From Streptococcus oralis (GTDB lineage: Bacteria; Bacillota; Bacilli; Lactobacillales; Streptococcaceae): a DNA stretch of 64,000 nt. Under the pieces are notes generated by a model that made no database searches, was not told the DNA's origin, and saw only the letters and a list, made by a program, of their open reading frames with translations. Numbering within the stretch: position 1 is the stretch's first letter; every line of letters starts with the position of its first letter. Both the position numbers and the translations under genes were made by a program. The stretch lies in contig NZ_CP079724.1 in NCBI RefSeq assembly GCF_019334565.1, positions 579,001 to 643,000 of the forward strand, read 5' to 3'. Shown here piece after piece: positions 36,201 to 44,654 of this stretch.

Positions 36201-36348
36201 CAAGGGGACCATTGAAGAAAAAATCCAAGAACTTCAAGAACAAAAGAAACATTTGGTTTCCCAAGTTTTAGATGGTACGGAGTCGCGTGCGAGTCTCAGT
36301 CTGGCAGAAATTCGTGAAATTTTGGGAATTTCTGAAGCCAGCACTTGA
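33253..36348 (+). CDS. SNF2-family helicase with N-terminal SWIM zinc finger
   Basis: 1031 residues. A SWIM-type finger (CACDFFQKRSYCVHLAAL, ~residues 53-70) is followed by a long bacterial SNF2-associated region (~100-560), then the ATPase core: motif I ILADDMGLGKTLQT, motif II LFLDEAQVMK (DEAQ rather than DEAH), motif III SGTPIENHLGELWSIF, motif V AGGVGLNLTGADT and motif VI EAQAIGRAHRMGQ. A dsDNA translocase, probably in DNA repair or remodelling of DNA-bound complexes; its partner is unknown. AAAGGGGT precedes the ATG. Confidence 0.9.
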   Translation: MAKLIPGKLRMEGVALYETGNIEIIKEKGNRLYTRVAGEDLRYSLEDDLVFCACDFFQKRSYCVHLAALEHYLKNDEEGQVILQALEKGHEEQEEVETKVSFGGSFLECIQPQKREKIYTLSSQGQVEAGTNRLLWTLRIGLADSQKYYVIRDIPLFLKVLVHRKPYMIGKHYENDLSWDAFDTASQEVLTFLCGLIEEGLSQDLFFPNQGRHLFFPLTFFEQGVELLMNLEDFHFEHQITSYENLLFHDLDPDAEIFSFSVQEYPDYFEMEISETDRVNVFYGGAVLFRKGNLYLLNPKQISLLKEIKDLPQEERARKCLQFDNSDRDRLAACLPLFGQLGIVSAPERLQIRPFSPIFYFDREDDGSIRLDIQFDYGDVKVTSRQQLEQLPFSSDAVLENQLFQVCLEAGFEADFQSWRQALKPEAVYSFFHRTIPAFEKLGQVFLSDEMNQLYSVQAPQVQIESKGGLLEIQFDFQGIAQEEIDQALKALTSNQDFYISSSDQVYFFDEETKQIRQNLQELGVELKDGSFQARKSLAYSLSQLFEGRDRISFSEEFQHLAHDLTHPEDFPLGDIRVQASLRDYQEKGVRWLQMLHHYGFGGILADDMGLGKTLQTIAFLTSQVTEDSRVLILAPSGLIYNWADEFRKFAPQLDLAVVHGLKANREAILSENHQIYVTSYATFRQDSELYQEMAFDFLFLDEAQVMKNAQTKIAQSLRQFVVPAVFALSGTPIENHLGELWSIFQIVLPGLLPSKKEFMKLPADRVAQFIKPFVMRRKKEEVLTELPDLIEVVYKNELEDQQKAIYLAQLQQMRDRLAQVTDQEFQRSRVEILSGLMRLRQICDTPALFMDDYQGASGKLDSLRDLLLQVADGGHRVLIFSQFKGMLEKIEKELPDLGLTSFKITGSTPAHDRQEMTKAFNQGERDAFLISLKAGGVGLNLTGADTVILVDLWWNPAVEAQAIGRAHRMGQEQMVEVYRLITKGTIEEKIQELQEQKKHLVSQVLDGTESRASLSLAEIREILGISEAST

Positions 36349-36395
36349 AAAATCAAGACAATACGCTATAATGAAGTGTTGAAAGGAAATACAAA

Positions 36396-37007
36396 ATGAA
36401 ACAAGATCGATTTCCATTGGTGTCAGATGATGAGATCATGCTGACCAAAATGCCAGTCATGGACTTGTACGATGAGTCAGACTTTATTAGCAATATCAAA
36501 GGTGATTACCGCGATAAGAACTATTTGGAATGGTCTCCTATCAATGAGGAAGAAACCGTAGTTTCTCCAGTGATTAACAAGGAGTCAAAGCCAAGTCCAG
36601 AACCTAAAAAAGTTGAAAAGACTTATGCAGAGTTGGCTCGAGAAGAGGCGCGTGCGGACTTGAAGAAGAAACGTTCAGCCAAGTATTTGACTCAGGATGT
36701 TAGTCATACCAGACGACACAATGGTTCAACACTTGTTCGTCAAGGAAACCAACCAACAGCACCATTTCAAAAGGAAAATCCTGGTGAGTTTGCCAAATTT
36801 AGCAAAAACTTGAGCCAGTCTCACTATATCTTAGCTGAGGAGGTTGGCCAAGTGGCGAATCCAACTCCGAAAAACCAAACGGAAAAAGCTAAAAAGAACA
36901 ACTACGATTTTCTAAAGAAGAGTCAAATCTATAATAAAAAGAATAAGCAAACAGAACAGGAACGTCAGGTTGCCCAAGAGTTGAATCTGACAAGAATTAC
37001 TGAGTAG
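36396..37007 (+). CDS. Conserved streptococcal protein upstream of murC, unknown
   Basis: 203 residues, hydrophilic, highly charged, low in aromatic residues and apparently disordered, with many K/E/Q stretches ([39 protein letters not shown]). No membrane segment or known domain. It sits 11 nt before murC in what looks like one transcript, a linkage also found in pneumococcus, so a wall- or division-related role is conceivable. AAAGGAAA precedes the ATG. Confidence 0.6.
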   Translation: MKQDRFPLVSDDEIMLTKMPVMDLYDESDFISNIKGDYRDKNYLEWSPINEEETVVSPVINKESKPSPEPKKVEKTYAELAREEARADLKKKRSAKYLTQDVSHTRRHNGSTLVRQGNQPTAPFQKENPGEFAKFSKNLSQSHYILAEEVGQVANPTPKNQTEKAKKNNYDFLKKSQIYNKKNKQTEQERQVAQELNLTRITE

Positions 37008-37018
37008 GGGAGAAAAGC

Positions 37019-38353
37019 ATGTCAAAAACATATCATTTTATTGGAATCAAGGGATCAGGGATGAGTGCCCTAGCCTTGATGTTGCACCAAATGGGACACA
37101 AGGTTCAAGGTTCAGACGTTGAAAAATACTACTTTACTCAACGTGGTCTAGAGCAGGCAGGGATTGCCATTCTTCCTTTTGATGAAAAGAACCTACAAGG
37201 TGATGTGGAGATTATCGCTGGGAATGCCTTCCGTCCAGATAACAACGTTGAAATAGCCTATGCAGATCAAAATGGTATCAGCTACAAACGTTACCACGAA
37301 TTCCTAGGTAGCTTTATGCGCGACTTTGTCAGCATGGGAGTGGCAGGAGCACATGGAAAAACTTCAACGACAGGTATGCTGTCACATGTCTTGTCTCACA
37401 TCACAGACACCAGTTTTTTGATTGGAGACGGGACAGGTCGCGGTTCAGCCAATGCCAAATATTTTGTCTTTGAATCAGACGAATATGAGCGTCATTTCAT
37501 GCCTTACCACCCAGAATACTCTATCATCACCAACATTGACTTTGACCATCCAGACTACTTTACAAGTCTAGAGGACGTTTTCAATGCCTTTAACGACTAT
37601 GCCAAACAAATTACCAAAGGTTTGTTTGTATATGGTGAAGATCCTGAGTTGCGTAAGATCACAGCCAATGCGCCAATCTATTACTATGGGTTTGAAGCTG
37701 AGGGCAATGACTTTGTAGCTAGCGATCTTCTTCGTTCTACGACTGGTTCTACATTCACCGTTCATTTCCGTGGTCAAGAGTTGGGTCAATTCCACATTCC
37801 AACCTTTGGTCGTCACAATATTATGAATGCGACAGCTGTTATTGGTCTTCTTTACACAGCTGGTTTTGATTTGAACTTGGTCCGTGAACACTTGAAAACC
37901 TTTGCAGGTGTTAAGCGTCGTTTCACTGAGAAAATTGTCAATGATACAGTGATTATTGATGACTTTGCCCACCATCCAACAGAAATCATTGCGACCTTGG
38001 ATGCGGCTCGTCAAAAATACCCAAGCAAGGAAATCGTGGCAATCTTCCAACCACATACTTTTACAAGAACCATTGCCTTGTTGGACGAATTTGCCCATGC
38101 ATTGAATCAAGCAGACGCCGTCTACCTAGCGCAAATCTATGGATCAGCTCGTGAAGTGGACCATGGTGATGTCAAAGTAGAAGACTTAGCCAATAAGATC
38201 AACAAGAAACACCAGGTTATCACTGTTGAAAATGTTTCACCACTCCTAGACCATGACAATGCTGTTTACGTCTTTATGGGTGCAGGAGACATCCAAACCT
38301 ATGAATATTCATTTGAACGTCTCTTGTCTAACTTGACAAGCAACGTCCAATAA
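37019..38353 (+). CDS. murC: UDP-N-acetylmuramate--L-alanine ligase
   Basis: 444 residues, full length. N-terminal Rossmann segment [21 protein letters not shown] loop [13 protein letters not shown], and the Mur ligase C-terminal [12 protein letters not shown]. It adds the first residue (L-Ala) to UDP-MurNAc in the cytoplasm. GGGGAGA precedes the ATG. Followed within 10 nt by a GNAT gene in the same operon. Confidence 0.96.
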   Translation: MSKTYHFIGIKGSGMSALALMLHQMGHKVQGSDVEKYYFTQRGLEQAGIAILPFDEKNLQGDVEIIAGNAFRPDNNVEIAYADQNGISYKRYHEFLGSFMRDFVSMGVAGAHGKTSTTGMLSHVLSHITDTSFLIGDGTGRGSANAKYFVFESDEYERHFMPYHPEYSIITNIDFDHPDYFTSLEDVFNAFNDYAKQITKGLFVYGEDPELRKITANAPIYYYGFEAEGNDFVASDLLRSTTGSTFTVHFRGQELGQFHIPTFGRHNIMNATAVIGLLYTAGFDLNLVREHLKTFAGVKRRFTEKIVNDTVIIDDFAHHPTEIIATLDAARQKYPSKEIVAIFQPHTFTRTIALLDEFAHALNQADAVYLAQIYGSAREVDHGDVKVEDLANKINKKHQVITVENVSPLLDHDNAVYVFMGAGDIQTYEYSFERLLSNLTSNVQ

Positions 38354-38362
38354 GGAAAACAG

Positions 38363-38830
38363 ATGGAAATTCCAATCACAATAAGGCAAGCTACCTTATC
38401 AGATTTAGAAGAAATATTGGCTATTGAAGAAGCCAATTCTTCATTAGAAGAGGCATTTAGCCACCAATCATTAGAAGAGAGTATCCGCAAGACTGCGGGT
38501 ACCTTTCTTGTAGCTGGGGATGAAAATCAGCTCCTAGGCTATGTTTTAGGAGAAGCTCAGTATCTTCATCCCAAGTGGATAGAAATAAAATCATTGACCA
38601 TTCATCCTGACCATTGGGGACAGGGGTTGGGAACTCTTCTTCTTGCGGCCTTGAAACAGGTGACAGTCGAACTAGATTACCAAGGTATTCTTTTACAAAG
38701 TCCTGATGAACTACTATCATATTTTGAAATGAATGGCTTTGTTGAAGAAGAAGTGACAGAAAGTCATCATGGCAGTGGTTCTGAATGGTATCTGACTTGG
38801 GCTAATCCCTTTTATCAGGAGGAAATATGA
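38363..38830 (+). CDS. GNAT family N-acetyltransferase
   Basis: 155 residues. The acetyl-CoA-binding loop is IHPDHWGQGLGTLLLAALKQ (Q-x-G-x-G). The sequence opens with the common RQATLSDLEEILAIEEANSSLEEAF. It is similar in layout to the next gene (overlapping by 4 nt, ATGA), suggesting tandem duplication and divergence. Its acceptor substrate is unknown; position after murC hints at, but does not show, a wall link. Confidence 0.8.
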   Translation: MEIPITIRQATLSDLEEILAIEEANSSLEEAFSHQSLEESIRKTAGTFLVAGDENQLLGYVLGEAQYLHPKWIEIKSLTIHPDHWGQGLGTLLLAALKQVTVELDYQGILLQSPDELLSYFEMNGFVEEEVTESHHGSGSEWYLTWANPFYQEEI

Positions 38831-39324
38831 AAATCAGACAAGCAAGATTTTCGGATTTAGATCGGATTATAGAGATAGAGCTGGAGAATTTTTCACTGGA
38901 GGAAGCCATTCCTCGTTCGGTCTTTGAGGCCCATTTGCAGGAAATTCAGACCAGTTTTCTGGTAGCTGAAAAAGAGGGGAATATTCTTGGTTATATCGAA
39001 GGTCCAGTCGTCCCACACCGCCATCTACATGATCAGTCATTTACAGAAGAAATAAAAGACTATAGCCATCAACCTGGAGGTTATATTTCTGTGACTTGCC
39101 TATCTATTGCCAAGGAAGCACAAGCTTTGGGAGTGGGGAAAAGACTATTAAGGGCTTTGAAAGAAGTCGCTTTAGAACATGAGCGAGAGGGCATTAATCT
39201 GACATGTCATGATTACCTTATCGCCTATTATGAAAAGCACGGCTTTGTTAATGAAGGAATATCCCAGTCAAACTTTGCTGGGGAAACATGGTATGATATG
39301 GTCTGGCAGCCTGAAAATCAATAA
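38827..39324 (+). CDS. GNAT family N-acetyltransferase
   Basis: 165 residues. The opening RQARFSDLDRIIEIELENFSL and EEAIPRSVFEAHL parallel the upstream GNAT, and motif A is SIAKEAQALGVGKRLLRAL. The inserted region around residues 60-90 (VVPHRHLHDQSF, YSHQPGGYISV) resembles aralkylamine N-acetyltransferase-like proteins. CAGGAGGAA precedes the ATG, which overlaps the previous stop. Substrate unknown. Confidence 0.8.
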   Translation: MKIRQARFSDLDRIIEIELENFSLEEAIPRSVFEAHLQEIQTSFLVAEKEGNILGYIEGPVVPHRHLHDQSFTEEIKDYSHQPGGYISVTCLSIAKEAQALGVGKRLLRALKEVALEHEREGINLTCHDYLIAYYEKHGFVNEGISQSNFAGETWYDMVWQPENQ

Positions 39325-39352
39325 AACTAGCTAGGGAATGCCCTAGTTGGTT
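39324..39352 (+). terminator. Probable terminator
   Basis: AACTAGCTAGGG-AATG-CCCTAGTTGGTT; stem with an offset, followed by GCTTTTC. Confidence 0.6.
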
Positions 39353-39410
39353 GCTTTTCTACGACTTTTAAGATATAATATTATGGATTGTCAACAAGGA
39401 GGTAATGCTT

Positions 39411-41156
39411 TTGACTGAAAAATCAAGAGAAGAAGAAAAATTAAGCTTTAAAGAGCAGATTCTACGTGATTTAGAAAGAGTAAAAGAACAAGATAGAAGA
39501 GAGAAAGAAGTAGAGATTCCAAATCTGACGGCTTCATCATCTCAAGCTAGTTCAGCAACTCCTTCAGATCTTGAACCAGAAACATCAACAGAAGAGTTGA
39601 TGGCTGATTCCCTGTCTGTTGTCGATAAAATTCTAAAGAATGCACCAAGTGTTCCTCCACTTTCAAGTGCTAGAACTGATGAAACGGATGACCAAGAAGA
39701 GAAAGAGATTAGACAGCCAATCATCGACAAGATTGAAGTTGTAGAATCTGAAGAACCTCTAGTAGAGCCGATTCATCTGGCTGAAGAACCTGTAGTGGAA
39801 CCCGTTCAACCTAAGGTAGAACCAGTTGAGCTTAAACCCGAAGAAAAAGAATTTAACGATACTCCGACTAAGGTTGCCGTAACCTATAAAACAGAAGACA
39901 AGAAAGAGGAAATCACTCCAGGAATGCCTGAAAGAGTTGAGCCTGTTTCTACAGAATCTAGCGGTGGATTAGCTGATGCTCCACGTCGTAGTCGTCGTCA
40001 AGGTGCAACATCAACTAAGAAAAAGAATAAATCAAAAGCTAAAGGTTGCCTAGTAACAGTTCTAGTTCTCCTAGTACTCGTTACAGTTGGTGGTTACTTT
40101 GGTTATGGTTACGTTCAAGATTCCTTGAAACCTGTGGATGCAAGCTCTAAGGATTACGTAACGGTTCAAATCCCAGACGGTGCAAATGTTCAAGAAATTG
40201 GAAGCACCTTGGAAAAATCTGGTTTGGTTAAACATGGACTGATCTTTAGCCTTTATGCTAAATACTATAGCCATGCTAACTTGAAGTCAGGTTATTACAA
40301 CTTGAAGAAGAGTATGAGTACGGATGAGTTGATTCAAGAATTGCAAAAAGGTGGGACTCCTGAAGCTCAGGCACCTGTTCTTGCAAACTTGACCATTCCA
40401 GAAGGCTATACATTAGAGCAAATCGCTCAAACAGTAGGACAACTTCAAGGTGAATTTAAAGAACCTCTTACTGCGGATGCTTTCTTGGCAAAAGCTCAAG
40501 ATGAGACCTTTATCTCACAATTAGTAGCCAAGTATCCAAACCTACTTGGAAGTCTTCCAACAAAAGACAGTGGCGTTCGTTATCGTCTTGAAGGCTACCT
40601 TTTCCCAGCAACCTATACGATCAAAGACAGCACAACTGTTGAAAGTTTGATTGATGACATGGTAGCTGCTATGGATAAGGCTATGTCACCATATTACGCT
40701 ACGATCAAAGAAAAGAATCTGACAGTTAATGAATTGCTCAGCATTGCTTCTCTTGTCGAAAAAGAAGGTGCTAAGACGGAAGATCGCAAGAAAATCGCAG
40801 GTGTCTTCTATAACCGCTTGAATGCTGGTATGCCACTTCAAAGTAATATCGCTATCCTATATGCTCAAGGAAAACTTGGTCAAAAGATTAGTTTAGCAGA
40901 TGACGCTGGAATTGATACAACGATTGATTCACCATACAATGTTTACACACACCTTGGCCTCATGCCTGGACCGGTTGATAGCCCAAGTTCGGATGCGATT
41001 GAAGCAAGTGTAAACCAGACAAAGAGTGAGTACTTGTACTTTGTAGCAAATGTTGAAGATGGTAAAGTATACTTTGCAACAACAAAAGAAGAACATGATC
41101 AAAACGTTGCAGAGCATATCAATAGCAAGTTACCTCAAGCAAGTAGTTCAAACTAA
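39411..41156 (+). CDS. mltG: Endolytic peptidoglycan transglycosylase MltG
   Basis: 581 residues from TTG at 39411, chosen because AAGGAGG (39396-39402) is 8 nt upstream; the in-frame ATG at 39405 is only 2 nt from it. Long acidic disordered cytoplasmic region (~1-200), one membrane helix (~206-228, LVTVLVLLVLVTVGGYFGYG), a LysM-like part, then the YceG domain with the catalytic Glu in IASLVEKEG. MltG cuts nascent glycan strands and works with the peripheral synthesis machinery in pneumococcus. The cytoplasmic region is rich in VEP/EEP repeats. Confidence 0.92.
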   Translation: MTEKSREEEKLSFKEQILRDLERVKEQDRREKEVEIPNLTASSSQASSATPSDLEPETSTEELMADSLSVVDKILKNAPSVPPLSSARTDETDDQEEKEIRQPIIDKIEVVESEEPLVEPIHLAEEPVVEPVQPKVEPVELKPEEKEFNDTPTKVAVTYKTEDKKEEITPGMPERVEPVSTESSGGLADAPRRSRRQGATSTKKKNKSKAKGCLVTVLVLLVLVTVGGYFGYGYVQDSLKPVDASSKDYVTVQIPDGANVQEIGSTLEKSGLVKHGLIFSLYAKYYSHANLKSGYYNLKKSMSTDELIQELQKGGTPEAQAPVLANLTIPEGYTLEQIAQTVGQLQGEFKEPLTADAFLAKAQDETFISQLVAKYPNLLGSLPTKDSGVRYRLEGYLFPATYTIKDSTTVESLIDDMVAAMDKAMSPYYATIKEKNLTVNELLSIASLVEKEGAKTEDRKKIAGVFYNRLNAGMPLQSNIAILYAQGKLGQKISLADDAGIDTTIDSPYNVYTHLGLMPGPVDSPSSDAIEASVNQTKSEYLYFVANVEDGKVYFATTKEEHDQNVAEHINSKLPQASSSN

Positions 41157-41187
41157 AATTATGTGGTTTTCCACATAATTTTGTTTT
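41156..41187 (+). terminator. Terminator after mltG
   Basis: AAAATTATGTGG-TTTT-CCACATAATTTT followed by GTTTT. Confidence 0.85.
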
Positions 41188-41218
41188 AAAAAAGTAAATA
41201 GAAAAGAAAGTTAAAAAA

Positions 41219-41701
41219 ATGGCAGAAAAAACTTACCCAATGACCCTTGAAGAAAAGGAAAAACTAGAAAAAGAATTAGAGGAGTTGAAACTCGTTCGAC
41301 GTCCCGAAGTCGTAGAGCGTATCAAGATTGCTCGCTCCTATGGAGACCTTTCAGAAAATAGTGAGTATGAAGCAGCGAAAGATGAACAAGCTTTTGTTGA
41401 AGGACAAATTTCAAGTCTAGAAACAAAAATTCGTTATGCTGAAATTGTTAATAGCGATGCAGTTGCCCAAGATGAGGTAGCAATCGGTAAAACAGTAACA
41501 ATCCAAGAAGTCGGTGAAGACGAAGAAGAGGTCTACATCATCGTTGGTTCTGCAGGTGCAGATGCTTTTGCTGGTAAAGTCTCAAATGAAAGTCCGATTG
41601 GCCGTGCTTTGATTGGCAAGAAGACTGGCGATACTGCAACGATTGAAACACCAGTTGGTAGCTATGATGTCAAAATCTTAAAGGTTGAAAAAACAGCTTA
41701 A
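41219..41701 (+). CDS. greA: Transcription elongation factor GreA
   Basis: 160 residues. The N-terminal coiled coil ([20 protein letters not shown]) carries the tip acidic motif [18 protein letters not shown] (catalytic Asp/Glu), and the C-terminal FKBP-like domain contains [15 protein letters not shown]. It rescues backtracked RNA polymerase by stimulating transcript cleavage. The ribosome binding site is weak (GAAAGTT), notable for an abundant protein. Confidence 0.95.
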   Translation: MAEKTYPMTLEEKEKLEKELEELKLVRRPEVVERIKIARSYGDLSENSEYEAAKDEQAFVEGQISSLETKIRYAEIVNSDAVAQDEVAIGKTVTIQEVGEDEEEVYIIVGSAGADAFAGKVSNESPIGRALIGKKTGDTATIETPVGSYDVKILKVEKTA

Positions 41702-41709
41702 ATAGAATG

Positions 41710-41750
41710 AAAAAGGAGTAGTGAAGGCCTTGCCTTGCTCAACTCCTTTT
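41710..41750 (+). terminator. Terminator after greA
   Basis: AAAAAGGAGT ... ACTCCTTTTT with an inner AGGC-CTTG-CCTT pairing, followed by a T-rich tract. Confidence 0.75.
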
Positions 41751-41777
41751 TGGTTTTTTGGATAAAAAGGAGACTAT

Positions 41778-43142
41778 ATGAGTGAAAATAAGAAGAAAAA
41801 TAAAATGGAGCGTGGTTTAACCAATCGCCATGTTCAGGTGATGGCCATTGCGGGAACAATCGGAACCGGACTTTTCCTAGGTGCTGGTCGCTCTATCAGC
41901 CTTACAGGACCTTCTATCATCCTGATTTATATGATCACAGGAGCCTTTATGTTTTTGATGATGAGGGCTGTTGGAGAGATGCTGTATCAGGATCCGGAAC
42001 AACATACCTTTATCAACTTTATCACCCGTCATTTGGGGAAAGGCTGGGGATATTTCTCAGTTTGGTCTTATTGGTTATCAGTTGTCTTTATCGGTATGGC
42101 AGAAATCACTGCCATCTCAGACTATGTCCGCTTCTGGTTTCCCACATGGCCTAGCTGGATGATTCAGCTTGTCTTTTTAACGATTTTGGCTTTGGTCAAT
42201 CTGATTGCAGTTAAGCTCTTTGGCGAAGTCGAGTTTTGGTTTGCTATGGTCAAGATTGTGGCGATTTTAGCCATGATTGCCACTGGGGTATTTATGGTTT
42301 TGACAGGCTTTAAGACACCGCATGGTGTTGCAAGCTTGGCAAATATCAGCGACCAGTTCTCTCTTTTTCCAAACGGAGTTATGAACTTTGTCATGGCCTT
42401 TCAAATGGTATTTTTTGCCTATCTGATGATTGAGTTTATCGGGGTAACAACTTCTGAAACAAAGAACCCTCGTCAGGTCTTGCCCAAAGCTGTTAAGGAA
42501 ATTCCTCTCAGAATTATCTTCTTCTACGGGGGAGCTCTCATTGCGATTATGGCCATTATTCCTTGGTCTTATCTTAATTCTTCAGATTCTCCATTTGTAA
42601 CGGTCTTTGAACTGGCGGGGATCAAGTGGGCGGCGGCTCTAATCAACTTTGTTGTCTTGACATCAGCGGCGTCTGCTCTTAACTCAACTCTCTACTCAAC
42701 AGGGAGACACTTATATCAGATTGCCCATGATTCGCCAAATCGTTTCTTAAAGGCCATCAAGGTCGATACCCTTTCTCGCCACAATGTACCTCAAAATGCC
42801 ATCATCGCCTCAGCGATCTTGATTGCTCTGGCTGCCTTTATCAACGTGCTACCAGGTGTTTCAGATGCCTTTGCTTTGATCACCGCATCCTCATCAGGTG
42901 TTTACATCGCGATTTATATCTTGATTATGGTGGCTCATCTCAAATACCGCAAGTCACAAGACTTCATGGCTGATGGCTACCTTATGCCTCAGTATCGCTT
43001 GCTTAATCCCCTAACCATTCTCTTTTTTGTCTTTGTTTTTGTGACTCTCTTTTTGCAAGAGTCCACTTTTATGGGGGCAGTAGGTTCTGCTATCTGGATC
43101 CTTGTTTTTGGGATTTATAGTCAGTGGAAATTTAGAAAATAA
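41778..43142 (+). CDS. APC-superfamily amino acid permease
   Basis: 454 residues with about 12 membrane helices. The start GLTNRHVQVMAIAGTIGTGLFLGAG is the amino acid transporter (AAT) family signature in helix 1, and EFIGVTTSETKNPRQVLPKA follows helix 6. It is a proton-coupled importer similar to Bacillus/Lactobacillus aromatic, proline, alanine or GABA permeases; specificity cannot be inferred. AAAAGGAGA precedes the ATG; terminators flank it, so it is monocistronic. Confidence 0.88.
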   Translation: MSENKKKNKMERGLTNRHVQVMAIAGTIGTGLFLGAGRSISLTGPSIILIYMITGAFMFLMMRAVGEMLYQDPEQHTFINFITRHLGKGWGYFSVWSYWLSVVFIGMAEITAISDYVRFWFPTWPSWMIQLVFLTILALVNLIAVKLFGEVEFWFAMVKIVAILAMIATGVFMVLTGFKTPHGVASLANISDQFSLFPNGVMNFVMAFQMVFFAYLMIEFIGVTTSETKNPRQVLPKAVKEIPLRIIFFYGGALIAIMAIIPWSYLNSSDSPFVTVFELAGIKWAAALINFVVLTSAASALNSTLYSTGRHLYQIAHDSPNRFLKAIKVDTLSRHNVPQNAIIASAILIALAAFINVLPGVSDAFALITASSSGVYIAIYILIMVAHLKYRKSQDFMADGYLMPQYRLLNPLTILFFVFVFVTLFLQESTFMGAVGSAIWILVFGIYSQWKFRK

Positions 43143-43148
43143 ATCATG

Positions 43149-43177
43149 AACTCATCAACTCTGTTTGGTGAGTTTTT
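43149..43177 (+). terminator. Terminator after permease gene
   Basis: AACTCATCAA-CTCTGT-TTGGTGAGTT followed by TTT. Confidence 0.75.
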
Positions 43178-43241
43178 CTAGTTTGACAGTCCATCGAAAT
43201 AAGACTATAATCAAGCTGTAGTAGTTTATTGGGAGGTTTGG

Positions 43242-43652
43242 ATGTACATTAGATTGGAAAATAGGGAATCGCATAAAGCGCAGGAAATAGGGGATTTGAT
43301 TCGTGCTTATAATCGTTCCAAAAGAGAAGTGGCTGAAAGCGAGCCACTGAACCTTTATCTCGAAGACGAAAAGGGCAATCTCATGGCAGGATTAGTAGCT
43401 GAGACTTTCGGAAATTGGTTGGAAATCGAATATTTGTTTGTGAGAGAGGAATTACGGGGACAAGGAATTGGCTCAAAACTATTACAGCGAGCAGAAAATG
43501 AAGCTAAGAATCGAAACTGTCGTTTTGCTTTTGTAAATACTTACCAGTTTCAAGCGCCAGATTTTTATCTAAGTCATGGTTACAAGGAAGTTTTTACCTT
43601 GCAAGACTATCCCTACACAGGACAAAGATACTATTACCAAAAAGATTTGTGA
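43242..43652 (+). CDS. GNAT family N-acetyltransferase
   Basis: 136 residues. Motif A YLFVREELRGQGIGSKLLQRAE, then NTYQFQAPDFYLSHGYKEVF, the pattern of short histone-acetyltransferase-like GNATs. GGGAGGT precedes the ATG. Monocistronic; substrate unknown. Confidence 0.82.
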   Translation: MYIRLENRESHKAQEIGDLIRAYNRSKREVAESEPLNLYLEDEKGNLMAGLVAETFGNWLEIEYLFVREELRGQGIGSKLLQRAENEAKNRNCRFAFVNTYQFQAPDFYLSHGYKEVFTLQDYPYTGQRYYYQKDL

Positions 43653-43708
43653 CCTAGACTTCTATCCTTTGAAGAGGAACTTAGCTAAGTATCAAAAAAG
43701 AACGAATA

Positions 43709-43743
43709 CTCTTTATCATGTAAAATGGTAGAGAGTTTTTTTG
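43709..43743 (+). terminator. Terminator after GNAT gene
   Basis: ACTCTTTATCAT-GTAAA-ATGGTAGAGAGT followed by a seven-T run; a few G-U pairs. Confidence 0.75.
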
Positions 43744-43775
43744 TTAATAAAATCTTACAAAATGACATTTATATA

Positions 43776-43803
43776 TTGCATTAAGTTAGATATATGGTAT
43801 AAT
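43776..43803 (+). promoter_or_regulatory. Promoter of XRE/membrane protein pair
   Basis: TTGCAT (43776-43781), 16-nt spacer, TATAAT (43798-43803) with TGG upstream (extended -10). Confidence 0.6.
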
Positions 43804-43850
43804 GTTTTTAAAAGAAGCGCAACTTTTTAAAAATGTGAAGGAGGACGCTA

Positions 43851-44060
43851 GTGGCTAAAAATTTAAAATTAAAATTAGCTCGGGTAGAGCGTGATTTAAC
43901 ACAAGGGGATTTGGCAGAGGCTGTGGGTGTTACTAGGCAGACTATAGGCTTGATAGAAGCAGGGAAATATAATCCTAGTCTCTCCCTTTGCCAGTCAATT
44001 TGCAGATGCTTAGGAAAAACATTAGATCAATTATTTTGGGAGGAAGAAGATGAAAAATAG
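43851..44060 (+). CDS. XRE-family transcriptional regulator (small, Cro/CI type)
   Basis: 69 residues starting at GTG, with GGAGGA 7 nt upstream. It is a single helix-turn-helix: KLKLARVERDLTQGDLAEAVGVTRQTIGLIEAGKYNPSL, then LGKTLDQLFW, as in the YgzD/YvaO-like one-domain regulators. Such proteins typically pair with a membrane protein encoded immediately downstream, as here (11-nt overlap), and are usually autoregulatory. The signal is unknown. Confidence 0.88.
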   Translation: MAKNLKLKLARVERDLTQGDLAEAVGVTRQTIGLIEAGKYNPSLSLCQSICRCLGKTLDQLFWEEEDEK

Positions 44061-44538
44061 ATTTTTTTATTATCAATTACTAGACGAAAGAGAAGAACAA
44101 CTGATGAATAAAGCGGGGGCTGAAAGTTTCTATATCTCTATAGCTTTCTTGCTTTTATCTTATATGATTACAGTATTAGCACCAAGTCTTTTTAATCCGA
44201 TAATGATTCTCATCATTATCATTATTGGAACTTCTTACTTTTTCGGCCGTGCTCGAGATTTGGGTGTGAACTACTATAGTCGTTTTCATTTTACGATTGG
44301 AGGGTGTTTGCTGGTAACTCTCGCTATTACGACTCTTTTGATGTTGCAGAATTATCAATTCAATATCGAAATTTATCAGCACAATCCTCTGAACCTTAAA
44401 TATTTGTCTGCTTGGGTTATTACTTATCTGATTTACCTTCCTTGGGTTTTTATCGGCAATCTTGGGCTTAAAAGTTATGGCGAATGGGCTCAAAAAAAGT
44501 TTGAGCAAGATATGGATGAACTGGAGAATGGAGAATAG
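44050..44538 (+). CDS. Membrane protein paired with XRE regulator
   Basis: 162 residues, four hydrophobic helices (about residues 26-46, 50-68, 80-100, 122-142) and charged ends. It resembles the DUF3169/DUF6773-like proteins found behind small XRE regulators. It overlaps the regulator gene by 11 nt, with GGGAGGAAG as ribosome binding site inside it, so co-expression is certain to be tight. Function unknown; a sensor or target of the regulator is likely. Confidence 0.65.
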   Translation: MKNRFFYYQLLDEREEQLMNKAGAESFYISIAFLLLSYMITVLAPSLFNPIMILIIIIIGTSYFFGRARDLGVNYYSRFHFTIGGCLLVTLAITTLLMLQNYQFNIEIYQHNPLNLKYLSAWVITYLIYLPWVFIGNLGLKSYGEWAQKKFEQDMDELENGE

Positions 44539-44654
44539 CTTGTTAGCTTTTTATCAATCTCAGTAAAATGTGTTATAATAGTACTAATTTATCGGATGGT
44601 GTGAAAGTGGTAGAATACGTTCATACCTTTGTAAAGTAGGAAGAAGGAAAACAG

